DNA of 64,000 nt from Bacteroidota bacterium (GCA_027488835.1 JAIYAW010000009.1:372001-436000), one strand, 5' to 3'; counted from the first letter of the stretch, positions 51,307 through 61,124 are shown. Numbers and translations: made by a program. The notes: a model not told the origin generated them from the sequence alone.

Positions 51307-51833
51307 TAATTGTTGTTTAACGCAAAGGTGATTTGATTTAAATGGTGTGGCCCATGCCAGGCGTACAAAGCAATCAATTGACTCAAAGACAAATGACGTT
51401 GATTACCTGTATGATAAACAGATTTCGCCAAATGTTCTGTCGGATTTTTCAAACATTCAAGTAAAAACAAACTCCAACGTTGATGTACACCCAATAGAAT
51501 CATAAAACTCGCCTCATGGTGGAAAGAATAATCAATTTGATCAGCCCATTTATTCTCATGGTAAGGATGAATTTCAGTCACATCTTGAGAAACTACATGT
51601 TTTGTTCTAGTAAAAGCTACCATGTGAGAATCCGCTAAATGGTGAATAATTTCTCTAATGGTCCAAGATCCGTCTCTATAGGTTTTGTTTAAGTCTTCTT
51701 CTGTTAAAGTAGATAGCACTTTTGCCAATTGATTTGGGAATTCTTTGATCGCAATTACGCTTTGCAATAATTCTTCAATAGAAATATCCCTATCCCAATC
51801 AAAATTATCCGCAACATAAACTGGTTTTTTCAT
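51306..51833 (-). CDS. DinB/YfiT-family putative thiol transferase
   Basis: 175 residues with the three-histidine metal site of the DinB superfamily: His in IREIIHHLADSH (~63-70) and the pair in AWHGPHHLNQI (~159-168). The element DGSWTIREI is characteristic of the YfiT / bacillithiol S-transferase branch. The cofactor thiol in this organism is unknown. It sits 3 nt after serS and overlaps cbs by 1 nt. Confidence 0.85.
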   Translation of the reverse strand: MKKPVYVADNFDWDRDISIEELLQSVIAIKEFPNQLAKVLSTLTEEDLNKTYRDGSWTIREIIHHLADSHMVAFTRTKHVVSQDVTEIHPYHENKWADQIDYSFHHEASFMILLGVHQRWSLFLLECLKNPTEHLAKSVYHTGNQRHLSLSQLIALYAWHGPHHLNQITFALNNN

Positions 51834-51836
51834 TGC

Positions 51837-53108
51837 TTAATTGATTAAATCAAATCCGGTGTATTTCCTAAGAACTTCTGGTACAATAATTCCTTCAGGG
51901 GTTTGATTGGTTTCAAGCAAAGCAGCTACAATTCTTGGCAAAGCCAATGCACTACCGTTCAAACTGTGTGCAAGCTCATTTTTCCCTTCTGCATTTTTAT
52001 ACCTGCATTTCAACCTGTTGGTTTGGAAAGTCTCAAAATTGCTCACAGAAGAACATTCAAGCCACATTTCTTGCGCTGGCGACCAAACTTCCATGTCGTA
52101 AGTTTTGGCGCTGGTGAAACCCATATCTCCACCGCACAGCAACAACACACGGTAATGTAAACCTAATTTCTGAAGTAAGCTTTGAACGTAAGTTTGCATG
52201 CTTTCTAATACTTCATAAGAACTTTCAGGTTTCACAATTTGTACAATTTCAACTTTATCAAATTGATGCAATCTATTCAATCCCCGAACATGGGCACCAT
52301 AACTTCCCGCTTCTCTTCTAAAACATGGAGTGTAGGCACAGTTTTTAATAGGCAATTGAGATTCATTCAAAGTTACATTTCTATAAATATTGGTAACTGG
52401 AACCTCGGCAGTTGGAATCAAATACAAATCATCAATCGTTGAATGATACATCTGCCCTTCTTTGTCAGGCAATTGACCTGTACCATAACCACTCTCTGAA
52501 TTCACCATCAACGGCGGTTGAATTTCCATATAACCTTGACTACCCGCTTCATTTAGGAAGAACTGAATCAAAGCACGTTGAAAAATTGCACCTTTTCCTT
52601 TGTATACCGGAAATCCAGCACCTGTAATTTTAACACCCAATTCAAAATCTATGATGTCATATTTAGCAGCCAACTCCCAATGCGGCAAAGCGCCTTCATG
52701 TAAATTAGCTTTATCGCCGTAAATCGATGAAACGAAATTATCATTGGCATCTTTTCCTTTAGGTACAGAAACATTAGGTGTATTTGGCAAAGTTACCAAT
52801 ACGTTCTTTAGCTCCGTTTCTTTTTCTTCAACAATAGTTTCGAGGGACTTTAGCTCTTCCTTTAATCTTACCGATTCTTTACGAATGGCTTCAGCTTCCT
52901 CTTTTTTACCTTCTTTGAATAAGGAACCAACCTGCGCCGACAACTGATTGCCAAGTGCTTGATTTTGTTCCATATTGGTTCTAGCTTGACGCGCTTGCTC
53001 GTCGATGCTCAATATTTCGTTGATTGTAGCTGTTGCATCAAAGCCCCTAATTGCTAATCTAGAGATGATTTCATCTTTATTTTGTCGAATATTTGAGATT
53101 AATAACAT
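51837..53108 (-). CDS. serS: Seryl-tRNA synthetase
   Basis: 423 residues, usual length. N-terminal antiparallel coiled-coil arm (~35-105) that holds the tRNA-Ser variable arm, then a class II catalytic core: motif 2 FRREAGSYG (~262-270) and motif 3 GSALALPRIVAALLE (~391-405). First gene of the five-gene run down to the MBL hydrolase. Confidence 0.97.
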   Translation of the reverse strand: MLLISNIRQNKDEIISRLAIRGFDATATINEILSIDEQARQARTNMEQNQALGNQLSAQVGSLFKEGKKEEAEAIRKESVRLKEELKSLETIVEEKETELKNVLVTLPNTPNVSVPKGKDANDNFVSSIYGDKANLHEGALPHWELAAKYDIIDFELGVKITGAGFPVYKGKGAIFQRALIQFFLNEAGSQGYMEIQPPLMVNSESGYGTGQLPDKEGQMYHSTIDDLYLIPTAEVPVTNIYRNVTLNESQLPIKNCAYTPCFRREAGSYGAHVRGLNRLHQFDKVEIVQIVKPESSYEVLESMQTYVQSLLQKLGLHYRVLLLCGGDMGFTSAKTYDMEVWSPAQEMWLECSSVSNFETFQTNRLKCRYKNAEGKNELAHSLNGSALALPRIVAALLETNQTPEGIIVPEVLRKYTGFDLIN

Positions 53109-53212
53109 AATTACTGCAAAATTGCCAAAAAAAATCGGTTGTTTTATGATTAATTCAATAGTTTTTTAACAATCTTGATATAATCACCAATTATGATCAA
53201 AAAAATTAAAAA

Positions 53213-54625
53213 TTATACTTTACTCAATACACCAATTTTATTGGCATAATTTTTTGCAAATTCAATTGCAAATTCAATTTCATTTGGAACACTTCCATCA
53301 AGTATTGCTTCTCTAACCGCATCTTTAATCATTCCAATGTGCTTAGGATTCTTAATTTCAAACAATTCCATGATGTGATTTCCAGTAAATACAGGTTGCC
53401 AGTTGCGCAATTCATCCTTGGCCAACACATCCTCAATTTTTTGAGATACCACTGCAAGATTCTTAATATGCCTGGCTACCTTTTGTTCGTTTTTACTTGT
53501 AATATCAGCAGTACACAATATCATTAAATCTTGAATGTCTTCACCCGCTTCAAAAATCAACCTGCGTACCGCACTGTCTGTTACAATTTCCTTCGATAAA
53601 ACAATAGGACGCAAATGCATCAATACCAACTTTTCAACATAGCGCATTTTCTCATCCAAAGGCAATCTTAAACGCTTAAAAATCCCTTTTACCATTCTAG
53701 AACCTCTATCCTCATGGCCGTGGAACGTCCAACCTACTTTCTGATCAAACCTTTTTGTAGGAGGTTTGGCAATATCGTGTAAAATAGCTGCCCAACGCAA
53801 CCATAAACTATCCGAAAGCGCGCAAGTTTGATCCAATACTTGTAAAGTATGGTAAAAATTGTCTTTGTGGCTTTTGCCATTGATGGTTTCAACCCCATGT
53901 AAGGCAACAAATTCAGGAAAGAAACGAACTAGCAATCCGGTTTTGAACATAATGTCAAAAGCAAGGCTAGGTTTTTCGCCCATAATCATTGCGTTGATTT
54001 CATCAGTTACCCTTTCTTGAGAAACAATATCTATTCTGTGCGCATTTTCACATATTGAAACATAAGTTTTTGCTTCAATTTTGAATCCCAACCTTGCTGA
54101 AAACCTTATGGCTCTTAACATTCTCAATGGATCATCGCTGAAAGTAATATCAGGATCGTTTGGCGTTTTTATAATTCCATCTTGAATGTCTTGTACTCCG
54201 TTAAATGGGTCATACAATTCACCAAAATTATGTTTGTTCAATGATAAATAAAGAGAGTTAATGGTAAAGTCCCTCCTATTTTGATCATCAATTAAACTAC
54301 CATCTTCAACAATAGGTTTGCGAGACTCTTTTCTGTAACTTTCTTTTCTCGCACCAATAATTTCAATGATAAATTCATTGTATTTAATTTGTGCAGTTCC
54401 GAAGTTTTTAAAAAGTGAAATGTGTTTATCTCCTTTTAGCGATTGATATAAATGTTGCGCAAAATCAACTCCAGAACCAATGCAAACGACATCGATGTCT
54501 TTGTTTGATCGTTTTAAAAATAAATCCCTCACAAAACCACCCACAACATAAGCTTCGAGGTTTAATTCCTCGGCTGTATCAGAGATTTTCTGAAATATGT
54601 CGTGATTCAAAGGGTTGTTATTCAC
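53213..54625 (-). CDS. CCA-adding enzyme / tRNA nucleotidyltransferase with HD domain
   Basis: 470 residues from the GTG at 54625; a TTG at 54667 extends 14 residues but overlaps the start of the divergent gene and lies upstream of the -7 box. The nucleotidyltransferase head has VVGGFVRDLFL and the metal-binding DID (in SNKDIDVVCIG), followed by RRDFTINSLYL and the LRMLRAIRF motif. The HD domain (~260-360; FYHTLQVLDQTC, ILHDIAKP, HGHEDRG) resembles the phosphodiesterase/phosphatase module of CCA enzymes. It maintains the 3' CCA end of tRNAs. Confidence 0.92.
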   Translation of the reverse strand: MNNNPLNHDIFQKISDTAEELNLEAYVVGGFVRDLFLKRSNKDIDVVCIGSGVDFAQHLYQSLKGDKHISLFKNFGTAQIKYNEFIIEIIGARKESYRKESRKPIVEDGSLIDDQNRRDFTINSLYLSLNKHNFGELYDPFNGVQDIQDGIIKTPNDPDITFSDDPLRMLRAIRFSARLGFKIEAKTYVSICENAHRIDIVSQERVTDEINAMIMGEKPSLAFDIMFKTGLLVRFFPEFVALHGVETINGKSHKDNFYHTLQVLDQTCALSDSLWLRWAAILHDIAKPPTKRFDQKVGWTFHGHEDRGSRMVKGIFKRLRLPLDEKMRYVEKLVLMHLRPIVLSKEIVTDSAVRRLIFEAGEDIQDLMILCTADITSKNEQKVARHIKNLAVVSQKIEDVLAKDELRNWQPVFTGNHIMELFEIKNPKHIGMIKDAVREAILDGSVPNEIEFAIEFAKNYANKIGVLSKV

Positions 54626-54629
54626 GACG

Positions 54630-54637
54630 CAAAGATA
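54630..54637 (-). promoter_or_regulatory. Candidate -7 box for the CCA enzyme gene
   Basis: Minus-strand TATCTTTG ends 4 nt before GTG 54625, which fits a leaderless GTG start. Confidence 0.42.
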
Positions 54638-54652
54638 AGCAAGGCTTTTGAT

Positions 54653-54660
54653 TATCTTTG
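54653..54660 (+). promoter_or_regulatory. Candidate -7 box for the 54667 membrane protein gene
   Basis: TATCTTTG ends 6 nt before the ATG. It is the same octamer as the divergent box 16 nt away on the opposite strand, so the two promoters overlap. Confidence 0.42.
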
Positions 54661-54666
54661 TGAGCA

Positions 54667-56142
54667 ATGAAACAAAAGGCTGTTCTCATTTTATTGATTT
54701 ATTTGATATTTCGAATATATTTCATTCCAATGGGCCATACAGGCGATGGATGGGGGTATGCCTGTGAAATTTTAAAACTCGATCTTTTTTCACCGCATCA
54801 TATTCTTTACAAACCTTTTACAGTATTTATTACATTTATTGCCTATCCTATTTTTAGTTTCTTCCCTCAAAATAGCCCCATTTTAATTTTTAGTTTATTG
54901 AATGTCATTTGGAGTGTAATTTCATTATATGTCTTTTTTCTTATCCTAGAAATTATCAATCCCTCAAATGAAAAGAACATTTGGACAATGGTTTTTGTAG
55001 CTTTTGGATTCGGATTTATTCGGTATTCGGGAGAAAATGAAACGTACATCCTTCCTATACTTTTTAGTTTATTGGGGACATATTTTCATTTCAAAAAAGC
55101 GAATAAAATTTGGACATATTTGTTTTTGTCAATTGCAGTATTATTCCATCAAATTCATATTTTTTGGCTTTTAGGATTTGCAATTTCTGATATCATTCAA
55201 CACAAAAATTGGAAACCCTTGCTGATTTCTTGTTTTGCAATTGTATTGTTTTACATAGGATATGCCATTCATTACAGCATAACATGGTATCAATTGCCAT
55301 TTTACGATGTACATCAAGGGCAAGTAAATACTTCCTTGGGTATTAAAAATATCATCTTCACCCCAATTAACTTTATAAGAACTTTCATTCAAATCCACGG
55401 TGATATTTTGCTGATTTTAAAAATTTATAAGGTTTATCTCATTGCTATTGGAGGCATCATTTTATTAACCACAATCCTATTCTATTCTCGTTTTTTAAAA
55501 TTGATTCACAGTGTCAAGTCAATATCCCTCAAAAGAATTAAAGATAATTGCAAATTTTCAAATCCTTTGATATTGTGCATTTTATTTCATTTATTGTTTG
55601 CGTTTTACTCCGAAGGAAATGCAGAATTCATGGTTATGCTTCCTATGCTCATGTTGATTTGGTTTTCACAAAATAACCTTGTGCACTTTCAACTTGTAAA
55701 AGGGCTAACAATTTGCTTAATTGTTTGGAATACTATGTTTTTCATTATTCCTTCTAAACAATATGATTTCAAAGAAATTGCATTCATTACAAAAGAAATC
55801 CAATCGATTTCACTATCGAAAAACACACCTGTCGAATTCATAACCAACAACAATGTAATCTTTAGCAATTACGTAGAATATGAAAACTTGGTTGCAAAAC
55901 GCATTAAAATCAATATCACAGTAAAAAGTATTGAAGAATTCAATGAAGGGCCTAATGTTGCCTTATCAAAGTGCATAATGTTAACAGATGCAATCGAAAA
56001 CACTTTTGTGACAGATAGAAAAGCTATCGTATCTAAATTAGATAATCAAAATGGGTTATTTAAACAGAAATTCCAATTTAGAACTTTAGGCATTATAAAG
56101 CCAAATGCAGCCCAAGAAATCAAACTTACACAATTATATTAA
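54667..56142 (+). CDS. Polytopic membrane protein, GT-C-like
   Basis: 491 residues with about ten membrane segments. The first outer loop contains GHTGDGWGYACEI, with an Asp in the place where GT-C glycosyltransferases carry the catalytic acid, followed by HHILYKPF, which recalls the HPLY motif of GT39-like proteins. A ~110-residue soluble C-terminal part follows the last segment. Function is not established; a polyprenyl-sugar-dependent glycosyltransferase is the most likely option. Convergent with the ftsE-like gene, stops adjacent. Confidence 0.6.
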   Translation: MKQKAVLILLIYLIFRIYFIPMGHTGDGWGYACEILKLDLFSPHHILYKPFTVFITFIAYPIFSFFPQNSPILIFSLLNVIWSVISLYVFFLILEIINPSNEKNIWTMVFVAFGFGFIRYSGENETYILPILFSLLGTYFHFKKANKIWTYLFLSIAVLFHQIHIFWLLGFAISDIIQHKNWKPLLISCFAIVLFYIGYAIHYSITWYQLPFYDVHQGQVNTSLGIKNIIFTPINFIRTFIQIHGDILLILKIYKVYLIAIGGIILLTTILFYSRFLKLIHSVKSISLKRIKDNCKFSNPLILCILFHLLFAFYSEGNAEFMVMLPMLMLIWFSQNNLVHFQLVKGLTICLIVWNTMFFIIPSKQYDFKEIAFITKEIQSISLSKNTPVEFITNNNVIFSNYVEYENLVAKRIKINITVKSIEEFNEGPNVALSKCIMLTDAIENTFVTDRKAIVSKLDNQNGLFKQKFQFRTLGIIKPNAAQEIKLTQLY

Positions 56143-56832
56143 TTACCAATTTAATTGCGCAAAATCGTTGATTTGCGTCAATTTTTGGTCTTTTACCTGA
56201 TAAATTGTGCCACCAAACTTTTGAATCAAACGATAATCGTGGGTTGCCATAATAACTGAAGTTCCTTCAGAACAAATTTTATGCAATAAGGTCATTACAT
56301 CGTCGCTAATTTCTGGATCTAGGTTTCCGGTAGGCTCATCGGCCAATACAACCTTAGGATCGTTTAATAAAGCGCGGGCTATTACCAATCTTTGTTGTTC
56401 CCCACCACTCAATTCATTTGGAAACTTATAACTCTTTGTTTGTAATCCTACCTTTTCAAGAACTTCCATGGCGCGTTCCTTCATTTCAAAATCATTTTTC
56501 CAGCCAGTGGCTCTTAAAACAAAAAGTAAATTATCTAAGGCAGATCTATCAGACAATAATTGAAAGTCTTGAAATATAATTCCAAGCTTTCTGCGCAGAA
56601 ACGGAATTTGACTTGACTTTAATCCGTTAAGTTCGAAATCGGCAATTTTAGCATTCCCTTCAACCAAAGGAATTTCTCCATAGAGCGTTTTTAACAGAGA
56701 TGATTTTCCAGAACCCGTTTTTCCTACTAAAAATACAAACTCTCCTACACTTACGTCTAGGGAAATTGATTGCAACACAGGAATTCGACCCTGGTATATT
56801 GTAGCATGATTAATTGATATTGGCAATTCCAC
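56143..56832 (-). CDS. FtsE-like ABC transporter ATPase
   Basis: 229 residues: Walker A GKTGSGKSS (~37-45), Q-loop FQDFQLL, signature LSGGEQQR, Walker B VVLADEPTGNLD, H-loop THDYRL. The FQDFQLL and ADEPTGNLD forms fit the FtsE/LolD group; FtsE is the best match by length. FtsE works with FtsX to activate division-site peptidoglycan hydrolases. No ftsX lies in this window. It follows ung by 79 nt. Confidence 0.85.
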   Translation of the reverse strand: MELPISINHATIYQGRIPVLQSISLDVSVGEFVFLVGKTGSGKSSLLKTLYGEIPLVEGNAKIADFELNGLKSSQIPFLRRKLGIIFQDFQLLSDRSALDNLLFVLRATGWKNDFEMKERAMEVLEKVGLQTKSYKFPNELSGGEQQRLVIARALLNDPKVVLADEPTGNLDPEISDDVMTLLHKICSEGTSVIMATHDYRLIQKFGGTIYQVKDQKLTQINDFAQLNW

Positions 56833-56911
56833 CGAACAAAACTATATAAAACCATTGAACAAGCGAATGAAACATATTCACACTCAGCAAATAGTCCAAT
56901 TCGATGGAAAA

Positions 56912-57589
56912 TCAACTTTTAAACCACTGAATAGGCTCCTTTCCCATTTTACGGAGAAGTTTGTTTGCCTTTTTAAAGTGGTTATTGCCAAAAAATCCTT
57001 TGTGCGCAGATAAAGGACTGGGATGAACTGAGCTCAAAATGATATGTTTCGTTTCATCAATACATTGAATCATTTGATTGGCATTGTTTCCCCAAAGCAT
57101 AAAAATTATCTTTTCATGTTCTTCAGAAATTTTCCCAACACAAAAATTTGTAAAGTTTTGCCATCCAATTCCTTGGTGCGACAATGGTTGGTCTTTTTCA
57201 ACGGTAAGAATGGTATTCAACAAGAGAACACCTTGTTCCGCCCAAAACTGAATATCGCCAGACGTAAAAGGTTCACAATCAAACTCTGTTTCAATTTCCT
57301 TGAAAATATTTTTTAGCGAAGGTGGAATTTTAACACCATCATTTACCGAAAATGCCAAACCATTTGCCTCTCCAGTTCCATGATAAGGATCTTGACCTAT
57401 GATTACAATTTTCACATCATTGAAATCACACAATTCAAGTGCTTTTAATATATCGTTTTGCGAAGGATAAATAATTGTACCTTGCTTAACCTTCTGATTT
57501 AAAATATTATGAATTCTTTTTAACCCACTAATTTGATGGGCATTTCTCAATATTTTATACCAATTTTTTTCTTCTGATAAGCCAAACAT
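56912..57589 (-). CDS. ung: Uracil-DNA glycosylase, family 1
   Basis: 225 residues. Catalytic water-activating Asp67 in GQDPYHG, the uracil-binding FSV region (ANGLAFSVNDG), and the minor-groove loop HPSPLSAHKGFFG. It removes uracil from DNA. It starts 1 nt after the SNF2 gene stop, so the two are translationally linked. Confidence 0.97.
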   Translation of the reverse strand: MFGLSEEKNWYKILRNAHQISGLKRIHNILNQKVKQGTIIYPSQNDILKALELCDFNDVKIVIIGQDPYHGTGEANGLAFSVNDGVKIPPSLKNIFKEIETEFDCEPFTSGDIQFWAEQGVLLLNTILTVEKDQPLSHQGIGWQNFTNFCVGKISEEHEKIIFMLWGNNANQMIQCIDETKHIILSSVHPSPLSAHKGFFGNNHFKKANKLLRKMGKEPIQWFKS

Positions 57590-57590
57590 A

Positions 57591-60545
57591 CTAAGTTAAC
57601 AAATCCTCCAATTCTTCAATATCTAAATTGGTCAATACCACATCTTCATCTGGAATGATGCTTTCTGCCAATCGGGTTTTCTTCATTTGTAACGCCAAAA
57701 TCTTCTCTTCGATGGTGTTTTTGGTTATGAATTTATAACTCATTACCGTTTTGTTTTGACCAATTCTATGCGCCCTATCTTCTGCTTGCTTCATAGTAAA
57801 AGGATTCCACCATGGATCTGCCAAAAATACATAATCTGCAGCAGTTAAATTGATACCACTATTGCCCGCCCTCAAACTCAATAAGAATATTTTAATTTCA
57901 GGTGTGTTTTGAAACAAATCAATTTGATGTGCTCTTTCTTTTTCATCCATCGAACCATCCAAATAGCAATATTGGATTTTTGATTCTTTCAACAGTTCAG
58001 CAATATTTTTTAAATATCCTACAAATTGTGAGAACAATAAAATTTTGTGTCCATTCTCAATCGCACGTATCAACATTCTCGAAATTTCGTCATCCTTTCC
58101 ACTACCCCCTTCATAATTCTCATCTTTCAAACTTGGATTTAGTGCCAATTGACGTAAATGCATCAATCCATTAAAAATCTTCAACCTTGATTTGCTAATT
58201 CCAACTTGGCTTACATGATTCAAAATCTCGTTTCTGTATTGACTTTTGACTTTCTCATATAATTCCTCCTGTGCCGGACTCATTTCACAATAGTGAATTT
58301 TTTCAACTTTTGGAGGAAGTTCCTTCACTACTTGACTCTTGGTTCTTCTCAGAACAAATGGATCAATGAATTTCCTTAATTCTTCTGCTTTTTTGGCGTT
58401 TGAAGACTTTTCAATAGGTTTGATAAATTGATTTTCAAAGAATGAATACGAACCCAATAAACCTGGATTTAAGAAATTCATTTGGCTCCAAATATCCAAT
58501 AAAGTATTTTCAATAGGAGTACCAGTTAAGGCAATCCTATTTCGTGCATTTAATTTTAGTAAGTTTCTCGCAGTTAATGAGCTTGGATTTTTAATTGCCT
58601 GACTTTCATCGAGAACAACGCAACGGTATTCGAAACATTTCAGAATTTCAATATCGTTTCTCATTGTTCCATAACTCATAATCACCAAATCCATATCGGC
58701 AAATTCACCAATTAATTTATGTCTGTGAATGCCATTATACTTCATCACTTTCATGGTAGGGCAAAATTTATTTGCCTCCGATTGCCAGTTATATAAAAGT
58801 GATTTAGGACAAATTACCAAAGTAGGGCCTTGATAGAATTGATTTGATGGAATAATAGAAGTGCCATTTAATACTTTCTCAACCTCGTCAAACGCCATAT
58901 GGCGATGAACAGTTGTTGGGTGGTATTCATGGTTGATCATAGATTGTATAACTGCGAGGGTTTGAATGGTTTTACCTAAACCCATGTCATCGGCTAGCAA
59001 CGCACCTAGTTTATTTTCAAGTAAAAATTTAATCCAATTATAACCTTCTTTTTGATATTCTCTGAGTTCCGCAACAAAATCTGACGGCAATTCATAATCA
59101 GGTAGATCGGTTGATAAAACTTCATTCCATTTGGTTTTCGGCAGCTCTTCTTCAAACAAATCTTGAAGATCATCTAACAAACCAACATGAATATTTTTTA
59201 ATCGAAGTGTTTGATCATCAAAATCAGCCAAATTCACAATTTGAGAAAACCTTGCAAACCATTCATCAGGCAAAATTGCGATACTGCCATCGGGCAACAC
59301 AAATTCTTTTTTCTTTTGAAGGATGTTGTTTTTCAATCGGCTAAATGGAATTTCGAAATCGCCAAATTTCACTACGGCCATAACGTCAAACCAATCTTCA
59401 AATTGATTTACTTTGATTTTTAATTCGATTTTACCCAGGTAATAATTAACTTCAGTAAAATCTTGTTCTACTTTAAATCCTTTGCGTTGTAAATCTTCAG
59501 TGTGTTCATTAATCCACTGAATTAAAGAATAGGCAGTATCTTCCATTGGAACGCTGAATAAACTTCCCTCATTTACTTCCAATCCCAATTCCTTTAAAAT
59601 TGAAATTTTTTCATTTTCAATTTGATAAGATCTCCGAATTCTGTGAAAAGTAAACTTACCGTCTTTTTCTTCCAATGAAACATTGACACGTTTATTTACG
59701 TGATATGGAAACAACCAACTGCCGTATTTAAAATAAAGTACAATATGACTGTCTTTATCCCAAACCTTCGACAATCTCAAAACAGGTTGCACATCCAGTT
59801 GTTCCGTTACTATATCAAATCCTACAGCATATACATCGTGATTTTCCAATAAAGGAAGCACAAACTTTTGCATATAAACGGCTTCTTGAGCTGGCTCAAT
59901 ATGGATAAACTTTTTAGTTAAAAATGGTTTGATTTTTTGTCCGTCTACCCTGTCATTAAAAAATAACAATTTGGTATCCGTTAGCATCCATGCTGGTTTG
60001 TTAACCAACATAACACTCTCATTTTCAAAAAATCTAACTTTTTCATCTTGGTGTTTAACGGTTGCGAAATAATTCATACCTGTTTCATCCCGTCTAAAAT
60101 GAAACAACACCGATGCCGGTTCGTTGACAAATGAAATTGGGGAACCCATTGGCTCTCCTGTTACACTTGACCAATAAATTTGGTAATCTTTAACAATATT
60201 TAAAATATTTACAAGTTGACGCTCAATAAAAGCGCGAACTTGAATTTTCATTTCCGGTGTAAATTGTTTTAACAAAAAATCCGCTGGACGTAATTTTTTA
60301 GTACCTGTATAAAACTTGGCCATGATAGATTCAACCTCAAAGGTTTCTATCAACTGAACCGCGGCATTTTGCCTTTCATCTAACCTGAAATAATCGCTAT
60401 TCTTTTCTCTAATTCTTTGATAGGTAAGAGAAGGTTTTCCATTTTCAAGCAGTTGGACTGCATTTGCTTCAATGACAACTCCAAAATGAGCATGTTTTAC
60501 AAAGGTAAATACTACTTCGAATTGTTTTGAATTGATTACTTCCAT
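57591..60545 (-). CDS. SNF2-family DEAD/DEAH-box ATPase
   Basis: 984 residues. The C-terminal half is a complete Swi2/Snf2 motor: motif I DDMGLGKTIQT (~542-552), motif II LDESQAIKN, motif III ALTGTPIEN, then the helicase C domain with FLLSLRAGNSGINLTAADYVFLADPWWNP and HRIGQ. The N-terminal ~500 residues are lineage-specific, of unknown fold; I saw no SWIM CxC motif. Bacterial members may remodel RNA polymerase (RapA) or DNA-bound proteins. Coupling with ung hints at a DNA-repair role. Confidence 0.92.
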   Translation of the reverse strand: MEVINSKQFEVVFTFVKHAHFGVVIEANAVQLLENGKPSLTYQRIREKNSDYFRLDERQNAAVQLIETFEVESIMAKFYTGTKKLRPADFLLKQFTPEMKIQVRAFIERQLVNILNIVKDYQIYWSSVTGEPMGSPISFVNEPASVLFHFRRDETGMNYFATVKHQDEKVRFFENESVMLVNKPAWMLTDTKLLFFNDRVDGQKIKPFLTKKFIHIEPAQEAVYMQKFVLPLLENHDVYAVGFDIVTEQLDVQPVLRLSKVWDKDSHIVLYFKYGSWLFPYHVNKRVNVSLEEKDGKFTFHRIRRSYQIENEKISILKELGLEVNEGSLFSVPMEDTAYSLIQWINEHTEDLQRKGFKVEQDFTEVNYYLGKIELKIKVNQFEDWFDVMAVVKFGDFEIPFSRLKNNILQKKKEFVLPDGSIAILPDEWFARFSQIVNLADFDDQTLRLKNIHVGLLDDLQDLFEEELPKTKWNEVLSTDLPDYELPSDFVAELREYQKEGYNWIKFLLENKLGALLADDMGLGKTIQTLAVIQSMINHEYHPTTVHRHMAFDEVEKVLNGTSIIPSNQFYQGPTLVICPKSLLYNWQSEANKFCPTMKVMKYNGIHRHKLIGEFADMDLVIMSYGTMRNDIEILKCFEYRCVVLDESQAIKNPSSLTARNLLKLNARNRIALTGTPIENTLLDIWSQMNFLNPGLLGSYSFFENQFIKPIEKSSNAKKAEELRKFIDPFVLRRTKSQVVKELPPKVEKIHYCEMSPAQEELYEKVKSQYRNEILNHVSQVGISKSRLKIFNGLMHLRQLALNPSLKDENYEGGSGKDDEISRMLIRAIENGHKILLFSQFVGYLKNIAELLKESKIQYCYLDGSMDEKERAHQIDLFQNTPEIKIFLLSLRAGNSGINLTAADYVFLADPWWNPFTMKQAEDRAHRIGQNKTVMSYKFITKNTIEEKILALQMKKTRLAESIIPDEDVVLTNLDIEELEDLLT

Positions 60546-60638
60546 CTTGCTTTTTCTACAAATAAACTTGCAAGTTATAGCAGATAAATCAAACTATTGA
60601 CCTTTTTTTGTAATTAGTATCACTATTACGTAAATATT

Positions 60639-61124
60639 ATGGAAAATATACCAAATATGACCAATTCAGGACTTACAATCCCCCAGAAATATGAACATCT
60701 TCATGCTTTTTGGAATGGAATTGCTGATGATCAAGTTGATTGGGTTGCCAATTTGAGCAATGCCGCTGCTCTAATGAAAGAAATTTTTAATTGGTGGTGG
60801 GTTGGGTTTTATCGCATTCAAAACAATAAATTAATATTGGGCCCTTTTCAGGGTCCTTCTGCATGCACCAAAATTGCCTTTGGAAAGGGTGTTTGTGGAA
60901 ACTGTTGGAAAAATGAAATTACCATTTTGGTTCCAAATGTGCATGAATTTGAGGGGCATATTGCCTGTAGCAGTATTTCAAATAGTGAAATTGTAGTACC
61001 TATCTTTAAAGATAATAAAATATGGGGAGTTTTGGATGTAGACAGTGAGCATTTAAATCATTTTACTCATATCGATAAAATTGAATTGGAAAAATTTTGC
61101 CAATCGTTATCCCGCTATTTATAG
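60639..61124 (+). CDS. Free methionine-(R)-sulfoxide reductase (GAF domain)
   Basis: 161 residues, a single GAF domain. The three redox cysteines of the fRMsr family are present: Cys76 (GPSACTKI), Cys86 (GKGVCGN) and Cys110 (GHIACSS), along with the conserved VHEFEGHIAC and SEIVVPI signatures. It reduces free Met-R-sulfoxide using thioredoxin. An extra Cys89 is present. Confidence 0.93.
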   Translation: MENIPNMTNSGLTIPQKYEHLHAFWNGIADDQVDWVANLSNAAALMKEIFNWWWVGFYRIQNNKLILGPFQGPSACTKIAFGKGVCGNCWKNEITILVPNVHEFEGHIACSSISNSEIVVPIFKDNKIWGVLDVDSEHLNHFTHIDKIELEKFCQSLSRYL

